A DNA stretch of 19,350 nucleotides from CAYMDD01 sp964409675 (GTDB taxonomy: Bacteria; Pseudomonadota; Alphaproteobacteria; Rickettsiales; SXRF01): the NCBI GenBank assembly GCA_964409675.1, contig CAYPEF010000028.1, positions 1-19,350 on the forward strand. Direction: 5' to 3'. The notes under the pieces are model-generated. The model did no database searches and was not told the DNA's origin. It saw only the letters and a program-made list of their open reading frames with translations. Shown one piece after another: positions 8,701 through 14,160 of the stretch (position 1 is its first letter; each line of letters opens with the position of its first letter). Position numbers and translations under genes: made by a program.

Positions 8701-9545
8701 CGCTGGCGCTGGGGCCGCTGGATATTCAGATTCCCGATATGCGCGGGGTAGATATCCCGCAGGTGCGCATCATGAACCCCGAAGTACTGCCGCAAGATGA
8801 GATCGCCGCCAAACCGGCTGCGTTGCAGCTGGGAGAATCAGTGCGTCTGGATGTGCGCCTGAGCGCGCCGAACCGTGTATTTATCCGTGGGCGAGGGCTG
8901 GAGACGGAAGTGCGCGGTAATCTCCATGTCACCGGTTCGCTCGCGCAGCCGCAGATCGACGGGCGGCTGCATACTGAGCGCGGGCGCTATACGCTGCTGG
9001 ATAAAGACCTCGCCATCACCGACGGCCAGCTGATTTTCAAAGGGCCGATGCCGCCGTCGCCCTTCATCCAAATGTCCGCCGAAACCAGCACGAAGGAAAT
9101 CACGGCGGGCGTGCAGATCAGCGGACCCGTACGTGCCCCCGAGCTGACGCTCACCTCCACGCCGCCGCTGCCGCAGGATGAAATCCTCGCGCACCTGCTG
9201 TTCGGGCGTGAGCTGCGCAGTATCACGCCATTCCAGGCGGTGCAGCTGGCGCAGGCGGTGCAGAATTTGCGCGGCAGCAGTGGCGCAAGCCGGTTCGATT
9301 TGCTCACCTCGGCGCGGAAACTCCTCGGCGTGGACCGCCTCACGGTGGGTGGCGAGGGGAAGGATGTATCAGTAGGTGCCGGGAAATATGTGACCGACCG
9401 CGTCTATGTCGGCGTGGAAGGCGGCGCGACACCGGATGCCGGGAAGGTGAACGCGGAAGTGGAGCTCAACCGCCGCTTCTCCATCGAAACCGAAGCCGGC
9501 GCGCATACGAGTGGGGCGAGGCTGAACTGGAAATATGATTACTGA
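5778..9545 (+). CDS. tamB: TamB, translocation and assembly module inner-membrane protein (DUF490)
   Basis: A very long (1255 residues) periplasm-spanning AsmA-like protein, anchored in the inner membrane by one N-terminal helix (about residues 7-28, ILHALAALILIPLLMLAGVY) and predicted to form an extended beta-groove reaching TamA. The middle consists of many amphipathic beta-repeats rich in Leu, Gln and Ala. The C-terminal 300 residues carry the conserved TamB/DUF490 region: GRYTLLDKDLAITDGQLIF, FGRELRSITPFQAVQLAQ, and a final barrel-like stretch ending in WKYDY. The ATG overlaps the tamA stop as TGATG, which indicates translational coupling. Family members act in outer-membrane protein assembly and in phospholipid transport. 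Length and order match other TamAB operons. Confidence 0.95.
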   Translation: MRTRTYILHALAALILIPLLMLAGVYGFLQTSSGHRWLAEYLAKEISDPQMQVRIDGLEGHLPFAVEAGRITAADKDGEWLAIDALRLRWGADGIWPLRWRIDYLNADKVHLLRLPAQQDSQPKPPLTLPRLPRLRIRQLTLPDISIESAVAGRSYQFAANITNDAGKASMQLNTLQGPQTSLQLDAQETGKQLAFMLDAQEQAGGLIEALLHLPLEEPLSLNASGEIHENGGTIHAELKQSGAIIAQAEFTGGDTQQATYRLRLPNLSALTEMQGKASAEGVIENMISAPVVHGNAAVELRNAAPIRLDYRLSQQQEQWEIAQFTLRQDTAQADITGSINPLSSTLALKAQLRSGQMEKLVSLAHGAWEAHADIEGPFSALRFTLHGQGELDTKLGLTDHHARLEAEGQLRDWHLLSLQKALLHTKNERLETTTEINTATQKLSAEAMLRLADLSSLSSALQGNAQAKAKIKGSFAALEGDMQVAAEAQGKTITLSTPLRWEDKVLRLSAIQVGNDGMQLTGAINMDTRRSMAEGALQLHASNLASLQPFTTVPLAGAGTMEMKAFALKGKQAASADATFHALRIGDMQAGEFRAALSADDVPALSGLHAQLDAKQVAFGGSMLDSATLRLNGQGAGGRFTLDAKRAGGTPLTLHSEGAYALALPDWSMNIEQLSGSIEKQSYALRSATMLKQEKNTLALRGLRMSLGTGELAAEGSYAPAKVMADISAERLPLTLLSQGAYAGSLRGKASITGTPAAPQLSAQMQAEIAHDAAAKPAHVDGDIAIANNMAAVKLQAQQDAMRMQANARLPVAFSLQPFRMVLKDDVPLQGNVAMNGEVDALSALALPPGQNVRGHTEGEFALSGTLQAPQLAGNMHLRNGIYENAASGTSIQALTADVAAEGNTLTIRNASATDGRNGAITLEGEVTLHKPYSLSLALALHEARLLNSSEASGVIDGMLKAQGTLAAAEVSGALALGPLDIQIPDMRGVDIPQVRIMNPEVLPQDEIAAKPAALQLGESVRLDVRLSAPNRVFIRGRGLETEVRGNLHVTGSLAQPQIDGRLHTERGRYTLLDKDLAITDGQLIFKGPMPPSPFIQMSAETSTKEITAGVQISGPVRAPELTLTSTPPLPQDEILAHLLFGRELRSITPFQAVQLAQAVQNLRGSSGASRFDLLTSARKLLGVDRLTVGGEGKDVSVGAGKYVTDRVYVGVEGGATPDAGKVNAEVELNRRFSIETEAGAHTSGARLNWKYDY

Positions 9546-9550
9546 TTCCC

Positions 9551-9658
9551 CCGTCGTCCTCGGCGATGCGTAGCATCGACCGGGGACCCATCTTTCGGCT
9601 GGCGCAAGCGGAGACATGGGTCCCCGGATCACGCCTTCGGCGCGCCCGAGGACGACGG
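9551..9658. repeat. Cloverleaf-forming palindromic intergenic element, copy A
   Basis: A 108-base element between the convergent ends of tamB and csgG. The outer stem is 13 perfect pairs: CCGTCGTCCTCGG at 9551-9563 with its complement at 9646-9658. Inside are three more perfect stems. A left hairpin has CGATGC/GCATCG around GTA at 9564-9578. A central stem has CCGGGGACCCAT at 9580-9591 with ATGGGTCCCCGG at 9616-9627. A right hairpin has CGCC/GGCG around TTC at 9632-9642. Together they make a four-way junction. A related copy lies at 19246-19350. Elements of this style (REP-like, non-coding, dispersed) occur in alphaproteobacteria. It may terminate or protect both converging transcripts, but it has no T-tract. 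Confidence 0.88.
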
Positions 9659-9670
9659 AATAATCGGGTG

Positions 9671-10777
9671 CTAATCCTGCCGGTGCAGCGCTAGTGCCTG
9701 CTGGCGTTGGGCGTAGCGGGAGGGTTCGGAGAAATAGTTGTGCGGCTGCGCTTTTGGGGGGATGGAAGCGGCGGCGATTTGCGTGTCTTTGGTTTGCACC
9801 GGCGCAACCGGAGCGGTGGCGGCAACGGGTTTTTCTTCCACTTGCGGCGCGGGCGCGGCTTTGACGGGTTCCGCTTTAGCCGTCTTGCGGTTGAGCGCGG
9901 CGTTCATGATGTCGGCTTCGGTCTTGGCGCTGTCGCGGCGTTTCAGGTATTCGGCGATGGCTTTGTCGCCGGCGGCCTTATCCTTGAAATCCCATATTCC
10001 GTTCAATGCGCCTTCCATTAGCAGCGAATAGACGGAGGTTTCGATGGCCTGGCGCACGGCAAGTTGGCTGGGCTCGTTCACAGTGAAACCGGTTTCGGCT
10101 TCCAGCAGCTTGTCGATGGAGAGGTAGCGCGACACGCTGGCCGAGAGGCCGTAGGAGAAAATGGTTTTCGAGCTGGTGACGGAGAGCAGCACTTCGCCGG
10201 TTTGCACGCTGGTGGCGCGAAGATAGACGGTGACGATATCGCGGCGGTATTCGCTTGATCCGCCGATGCCGAAATAGCGCGCGCCGATGCCGCCGGTCAT
10301 TACGTTGGAATCATAAAACACGATGCCGCCTTCCAGCAGCAGGCCGCCATATACCAGCGGGGGCAGGTTCGAAAGCTGCTGACCGCTGTCGCCGGGGTAA
10401 TCCTGACGCATGGCGCGCACAATCGAGCGCTCCTGCAGCAGGTTTTTCAGCCCGCCGCGCTCGGTGACCATGAACCATTTGCGGTTGCCGGAATCGAGCA
10501 GCGCCTTGGTCAGCACCGAAAGCCCGCCCTTGGTGACGGCGCTGGAATATTCAGTCACTTTGTCGTTGCTTTTGAACTGGCCGGTCTGGTCGGTAAATTC
10601 ATACACTGAAACGGGCACGCGCTGCACCGGCAGCGGCAGGCTTTTGAGGATTTCGCCGGAACGGGTGGTGTCCGTTACCTGCGCTTCGCTGACGCCGATA
10701 TTATCGAATATGTCGGATTTAGTGCAGCCGGGCAGAACCAGCAGGACGGCAAGGCTTAAGCGTAAGATTTTTCTCAT
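9671..10777 (-). CDS. csgG: CsgG, curli secretion channel lipoprotein, with long C-terminal extension
   Basis: CsgG forms the nonameric outer-membrane pore that exports curlin subunits. The 368-residue product has a lipoprotein signal with LPGC and the lipidated Cys at 18. The core (about residues 50-265) shows family stretches: GGLKNLLQERSIVRA, SNVMTGGIGARYFGIG, TGEVLLSV-x-SSKTI-x-SYG, the LLEAETGFTVNEP segment, and GIWDFKDKA around Trp 262. E. coli CsgG ends soon after this point; here about 100 further residues follow, first helical and charged, then Ala/Pro/Lys-rich, ending in a Gln/Arg/His-rich tail. The gene starts 9 bases after the csgF stop, so the two are co-transcribed. A weak AGAAG lies before the ATG. 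Confidence 0.95.
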   Translation of the reverse strand: MRKILRLSLAVLLVLPGCTKSDIFDNIGVSEAQVTDTTRSGEILKSLPLPVQRVPVSVYEFTDQTGQFKSNDKVTEYSSAVTKGGLSVLTKALLDSGNRKWFMVTERGGLKNLLQERSIVRAMRQDYPGDSGQQLSNLPPLVYGGLLLEGGIVFYDSNVMTGGIGARYFGIGGSSEYRRDIVTVYLRATSVQTGEVLLSVTSSKTIFSYGLSASVSRYLSIDKLLEAETGFTVNEPSQLAVRQAIETSVYSLLMEGALNGIWDFKDKAAGDKAIAEYLKRRDSAKTEADIMNAALNRKTAKAEPVKAAPAPQVEEKPVAATAPVAPVQTKDTQIAAASIPPKAQPHNYFSEPSRYAQRQQALALHRQD

Positions 10778-10786
10778 GGTTTCTTC

Positions 10787-11176
10787 TTATATTAAGGGAA
10801 CGCGGATGGTAGTGATTTCACCGGTTACCTTGGTGAAGGTGATAATGCGGGTGGAGCCGTCGGTGGAGTAGCTGATGGTGCTGCCGTCGCCCAGGTCAAA
10901 CGTGCCGGAGGAGGGGCTGGCGGCAAGCAGGCGGCCAGTGATCTGGCTGCTTAAGGAAAGCGCTACCGTATCCTGCACCACCTGGCCGAGTGAGCGCGAG
11001 GAAAGCAGGCTGGAATCCTGCCGCGGGGATTTTTTGGATAGTAAACCATTAGCATTCATCGCTGGATAAAAATATAGTGATCCAGGCGAAGAGAAAGATG
11101 GAGTATAGGTAAGCGTGGTGGCATGGGCAGCGCTTGCTGCAAGGAATAACGAGAGCGGAAGCAGGAAATTACGCAT
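10787..11176 (-). CDS. csgF: CsgF-like curli assembly factor
   Basis: CsgF binds the CsgG pore at the outer-membrane surface and couples nucleation to secretion. The 129-residue protein has a Sec signal peptide with cleavage probable after AAHA (residue 19). The mature start, TTLTYTPSFSSPG, matches the T-x-x-Y/F-x-P-x-F-x-x-P-x-(F)GG style segment by which CsgF plugs into CsgG. The C-terminal half has FDLGDGSTISYSTDG followed by TKVTGEITTIRVP, resembling the 'D-x-x-TG-x-x-(T/S)-x-I-x-VP' end of CsgF. Similarity is moderate, but the position directly before csgG supports the call. AAAGG five bases before the ATG is the likely ribosome binding site. A Ser-rich linker (SSLLSSRS) joins the halves. 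Confidence 0.85.
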   Translation of the reverse strand: MRNFLLPLSLFLAASAAHATTLTYTPSFSSPGSLYFYPAMNANGLLSKKSPRQDSSLLSSRSLGQVVQDTVALSLSSQITGRLLAASPSSGTFDLGDGSTISYSTDGSTRIITFTKVTGEITTIRVPLI

Positions 11177-11218
11177 AACAACCTTTAATAAAATTTAATA
11201 AATTATGTACTATATATC

Positions 11219-11755
11219 TTATTTCTGTTCAATCATTTCTTCGGCTAATCCGTTTTGTTCTTTACGGAAATAATTAACATCGCCTTCCTGATCTCTATCT
11301 ATTTGATTATCCGAACCTTCTTGCGTTACTTCCAGCTGCGTGGCCCGGCCTTTCTGATGGGATTTCACTTGGTTCCTGTCGCCGGATTGCTCGATAACGG
11401 CGCTGTTGGTATCCTCTTGCTGCGGATGGTTTTTGTCCGCATCCGGGGCCGTTTCCCGCTGATTTCGTGTCTTTAAGACCGGAATGGCATTTTCTTCGCC
11501 GAACTGCCCGCTGATGGCGGCCTTGGTGCGCCCGTAATTGCTGATGCGCGGATCATTAATAATCTGCTGCTGGAAGTCCTCGCCGGCGTTTTTCTGCTGG
11601 AGCAATTCCTGCTCCTTGCTTTCCTGCGGCGCTTTGGCCGATTGCCGGACGGTTACGCGGTTGCCGCCGCCAGCCTGCTCTATCATCACGCTGTTATAGG
11701 CGGCAATAGCAGGAGTGCAGAGCAGGCAAAGGCTAAAGAGTATAAGATGGCGCAT
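11219..11755 (-). CDS. csgB: Minor curlin-like protein (CsgB-type) with split repeats
   Basis: From ATG 11755 the product is 178 residues, with a signal peptide MRHLILFSLCLLCTPAIA. An AGGAG stretch ten bases upstream supports this start over ATG 11791, which adds MFKQIIRRRNLS before the signal. One curlin repeat follows the signal (NSVMIEQAGGGNRVTVRQ, residues 21-38). Then comes a charged, Gln-rich, non-repeat insert at about 39-116, and then roughly three more repeats to the end: NSAVIEQSGDRNQVKSHQ, then ...LEVTQEGSDNQIDRDQ, then VNYFRKEQNG. The ending EEMIEQK recalls the basic C-terminal repeat of E. coli CsgB, but here it is acidic. I infer a nucleator or minor subunit; the symbol rests on repeats and context. 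It could equally be a second, divergent CsgA-like subunit. Confidence 0.72.
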   Translation of the reverse strand: MRHLILFSLCLLCTPAIAAYNSVMIEQAGGGNRVTVRQSAKAPQESKEQELLQQKNAGEDFQQQIINDPRISNYGRTKAAISGQFGEENAIPVLKTRNQRETAPDADKNHPQQEDTNSAVIEQSGDRNQVKSHQKGRATQLEVTQEGSDNQIDRDQEGDVNYFRKEQNGLAEEMIEQK

Positions 11756-11869
11756 ACTTAAGTTTCTCCTGCGAATAATCTGTTTGAACACACCTATTGC
11801 TGATTATGCACATATTACCTTCTGTATTAAACTGCGTCATCCCTGCCTTGTGCGGAGATGACAAAGCAA

Positions 11870-11904
11870 AAAAGGCACGGTACGCATGGCGCACCGTGCC
11901 TTTT
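11870..11904 (-). terminator. Strong intrinsic terminator after the major curlin gene (bidirectional in form)
   Basis: GGCACGGT at 11874-11881 pairs perfectly with ACCGTGCC at 11893-11900. The stem continues past one A/C mismatch with CGC/GCG around ATG, and is flanked by A-run and T-run (11868-11873 and 11901-11904). Read on the minus strand, the stem is followed by six T residues, a classic Rho-independent terminator 18 bases after the csgA-like stop. Just beyond, GTCATC/GATGAC at 11836-11862 is a degenerate second inverted repeat. The terminator should limit read-through into csgB-csgF-csgG. Confidence 0.88.
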
Positions 11905-11921
11905 GCTTGTGCCATCGTCGC

Positions 11922-12806
11922 TTAGAACGAGCTTTGTGAGATGCTGGCGCTGTTGCCGTTGCCGAGCTGGGTCACGCCCAGTACGTTGCCGGTGCCGGCC
12001 TGCTGTACTTCGAGCACGTTATCGTTGCCCAGCTGGTCAAGATTCGCGTAGTTGTTGTAACCGTCCTGGCTCAGGTTGGTGGAGTTATTGATGCCGGTTT
12101 GCACCACATGCGCGATGTTTTCTTCACCGGAAGCGGTTACGCTGGCGTTGTTCATCTTGCCGTCCTGGCGGATCAGCACGAACTGCGAAGCGCCGTCCAT
12201 GTTGATTTCCACGTTGTTGGCTTCAGACGAGGTGGAGCCGCTGCCGTTTTGCTGCACGTCCACCAGGTTGCTTGCGCCGTCAACATTGATGTTGAAGCTG
12301 TTGTCGCCGGTGTTGGTGACGTAGATTTCATTGGCTTCGCCGCCCACGGTCACGGAGCCGGAATTGCCGGCCACGTTGCTGGCCTGGGTCAGGTCGAGGG
12401 CGACGATGTTGCCTTCGCCGCTGGTTTCCACGATGGCTTCGTTGTTCCAGCCGGTTTCGGTGATATAGACGTCGTTGTAGCCTTCGCCATGCAGTTCAGC
12501 GTAGTTATGCTGGCCGGTCTGGGTGATAACGGCACTATTGCCTTCATCGCCCTGGTCGCCGGCGATGACGTTCTTGTCGCCGACCTGGGTGGCGGTCAGG
12601 GTATGGCCTTCGCCGTCCTGGTTGAATTCGATCTCGTTCTTGGTGCCTTCCTGGTTGCCGTAGAATTCGTTGCCATTGCCGTCTTGCGCAAAGTTGACGT
12701 AATTCTGCGTTCCAACCTGCTCCAGGTAGGCAACGTTATCGGCCGAAGCGCTGAAAGCGTACAGGGAAGCGGCGGTGCTCAGGGCGAGCAGGATATTCTT
12801 GGACAT
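11922..12806 (-). CDS. csgA: Major curlin subunit (CsgA-like), about 12 imperfect repeats
   Basis: A secreted functional-amyloid subunit. The 294 residues begin with a signal peptide (MSKNILLALSTAASLYAFSASA, cleavage near 22). The rest is about 12 tandem imperfect repeats of 21-28 residues, based on the curlin pattern x-x-x-x-x-Q-x-G-x-x-N-x-x-x-x-x-Q-x-G. Repeats 1-3 and 10-12 are most canonical (for example NYANLDQLGNDNVLEVQQ). The central ones replace the stacking Gln with Glu, Thr, Asn or Leu, and two have insertions. By my count the mature part has 36 Asp/Glu against 4 Lys/Arg, so it is strongly acidic. E. coli CsgA has five repeats, so this is over twice as long. GAGG eight bases before the ATG is a good ribosome binding site. 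A terminator follows; csgB-, csgF- and csgG-like genes lie downstream. Confidence 0.92.
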   Translation of the reverse strand: MSKNILLALSTAASLYAFSASADNVAYLEQVGTQNYVNFAQDGNGNEFYGNQEGTKNEIEFNQDGEGHTLTATQVGDKNVIAGDQGDEGNSAVITQTGQHNYAELHGEGYNDVYITETGWNNEAIVETSGEGNIVALDLTQASNVAGNSGSVTVGGEANEIYVTNTGDNSFNINVDGASNLVDVQQNGSGSTSSEANNVEINMDGASQFVLIRQDGKMNNASVTASGEENIAHVVQTGINNSTNLSQDGYNNYANLDQLGNDNVLEVQQAGTGNVLGVTQLGNGNSASISQSSF

Positions 12807-13122
12807 GGATGCATCCTCATAAAGAGTTAAAAATCAGTGAAACATAGTGTGTCTCATTGCCTGACTTAGACGCTTCTTTTTCATCCGTCCAGTAAATAAA
12901 TTAATAAAAAAGTAACTTATGTTAAATTTATAAGGTTATAGGTGGCCATTTATACTTATTATATATAGGAGAAAGACATAACGGATTTTTACAAGCGTTT
13001 TGGCCGATATTTGAGCATTTATTCAGCAGAGATAAAATTTGATTTTCTATACCAGTAAGTATAGTATATTAAATTAATATACATAGCTTATAATATAACC
13101 TCATGCACCTGTACTTCTTCCT
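12807..13122. promoter_or_regulatory. AT-rich divergent regulatory region between csgA and emrA
   Basis: A 316-base region much more AT-rich than its surroundings, serving the minus-strand curli genes and the plus-strand efflux genes. For csgA, a TATAAT hexamer on the minus strand at 12963-12958 is a possible -10, but no good -35 is seen and the leader would be about 145 bases. For emrA, a weaker upstream promoter TTGAGC at 13011-13016 with TAAAAT at 13033-13038 (16-base spacer) is possible, besides the better -10 described separately. The AT-richness would suit nucleoid-protein or biofilm regulators, but no regulator gene is adjacent. Confidence 0.6.
13047..13094 (+). promoter_or_regulatory. 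Two abutting inverted repeats plus consensus -10 box upstream of emrA
   Basis: CTATAC-6-GTATAG at 13047-13064 is a perfect inverted repeat. It shares its last G with a second perfect palindrome at 13064-13082 (GTATATTAA, central A, TTAATATAC). TATAAT at 13089-13094 is a perfect -10 hexamer. No good -35 exists at 16-18 bases, where the second palindrome sits. The layout suggests an operator overlapping the promoter, bound by a repressor or activator (MarR or TetR proteins commonly control emrAB-type pumps), but no such gene is visible nearby. The predicted transcription start falls at about 13101-13103. Confidence 0.55.
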
Positions 13123-13126
13123 ATGA
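13103..13126 (+). CDS. Possible seven-codon leader ORF overlapping the emrA start
   Basis: ATG at 13103 begins a seven-residue reading frame (MHLYFFL) whose TGA stop at 13124-13126 overlaps the emrA ATG at 13123 as ATGA. It sits 9 bases after the TATAAT box, so the transcript could start at or next to its ATG and be leaderless. emrA itself has no visible Shine-Dalgarno, since the bases before it are pyrimidine-rich (CTTCTTCCT). Translation of emrA by coupling from this leader is therefore plausible. An ORF this short can also arise by chance, so confidence is low. Confidence 0.3.
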   Translation: MHLYFFL

Positions 13127-14160
13127 TCTCCGGTCGCCGTCGCATTGTTCTTCTGGGTATCGCCGGTATTGGGCTATTGAGCGCTGCCGCCTATTTCATC
13201 GCGAACCATCATATTGAAAAAACCGATGACGCGGCGCTGGACGCGCATATTGTGGCCATCAGTTCTAAAGTGGCGGGCTATGTCAGCCGGCTGCATGTGA
13301 ATGATAACCAGCAGGTTAAGGAAGGCGACGTGCTGGTGGAGATTAACGATACGGATTACAGAAACCGTGTCGCCGCTGCCGAGGGCGATTATCTGGCCGC
13401 CAAGGCGCGCTATGAGCAATCCGTCTCCGGGCTGGAAAGCACGCGCGTATCCGCGCCTTCCGGTTTGGAAGCCGCGAAAGCGCAGGTGCAGTCCGCTCAG
13501 GCCGCATGGGAGAAAGCCTCTCGCGATTTAAAGCGCACGCAGGAAGTGGGCGACCTTGCGCGCAGTAAACAGGACCTCGATCACGCCATTGCCGAGGAAC
13601 GCTCCGCACGCGCCGCGCTGGCCGACGCGCAGGCCCGCCTGCGCAGCGCTGAAACCGCGCCGCAGACCGTGGCCGCCGCCGCCTCTAACACCAAAAGCCT
13701 GGAAGCCGGGATGCGCAAAGCATGGGCGGACGTGGAACAGGCGCGGGAAGATTTGAAAAGCACAAAAATCCTCGCTCCTTATGCCGGAACCGTCACGCGC
13801 AAGGGCATCGAGGAGGGGGCGTACATGCAGCCGGGGCAGCAGATGTTCTGGCTGGTGGGCAACGACATATGGGTCACCGCCAATTTCAAGGAAACGCAAC
13901 TCACCGACATGCGCCCTGGCCAGAAAGCGCATATCCACGTGGATGCTTATCCCGATCTCTATCTCACCGGCACGGTGGATAGCATCCAGAGCGGCACCGG
14001 CGCGCGCTTCTCCCTGTTCCCGCCGGAAAACGCCACCGGCAATTTCGTGAAAATCGTCCAGCGCGTGCCGGTGAAGATCCTGCTGGATAAAGCGGCGGAC
14101 CCTGCGCTCGCGCTCGGGCCTGGCATGTCGGTGGTGGTGAAGGTGGAAACGGCTCCATGA
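13123..14160 (+). CDS. emrA: EmrA-type HlyD-family membrane fusion protein
   Basis: The periplasmic adaptor of a drug efflux system, anchored in the inner membrane. The 345 residues show one N-terminal membrane helix (about 7-27) after a basic GRRR. Next are HIEKTDDAALDAHI, which resembles the start of other EmrA proteins, and a first lipoyl half (about 42-78, VAGYVSRLHVNDNQQVKEGD). A long Ala/Gln/Arg-rich coiled coil covers about 78-215. The second lipoyl half is STKILAPYAGTVTRKGIEEGAYMQPGQ (about 213-240). The C-terminal beta-barrel domain holds VTANFKETQL and the F-SLFPPENATGNFVKIVQR-PV segment typical of EmrA. Its stop overlaps the emrB start as ATGA. The outer-membrane TolC partner is not in the window. 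The pump substrate cannot be read from sequence. Confidence 0.93.
   Translation: MISGRRRIVLLGIAGIGLLSAAAYFIANHHIEKTDDAALDAHIVAISSKVAGYVSRLHVNDNQQVKEGDVLVEINDTDYRNRVAAAEGDYLAAKARYEQSVSGLESTRVSAPSGLEAAKAQVQSAQAAWEKASRDLKRTQEVGDLARSKQDLDHAIAEERSARAALADAQARLRSAETAPQTVAAAASNTKSLEAGMRKAWADVEQAREDLKSTKILAPYAGTVTRKGIEEGAYMQPGQQMFWLVGNDIWVTANFKETQLTDMRPGQKAHIHVDAYPDLYLTGTVDSIQSGTGARFSLFPPENATGNFVKIVQRVPVKILLDKAADPALALGPGMSVVVKVETAP

Noticed and set aside
11756..11791. Upstream ATG for the minor curlin
   Set aside because: It adds a charged stretch before the signal peptide, and the AGGAG site lies between the two ATGs, matching the downstream start.
12099..12830. 243-codon plus-strand frame over the major curlin
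   Set aside because: It is the complement of repetitive curlin codons and gives a Val/Ala/Asp/Phe/Gly-rich pseudo-repeat. The minus strand has the signal peptide, repeats and ribosome binding site.
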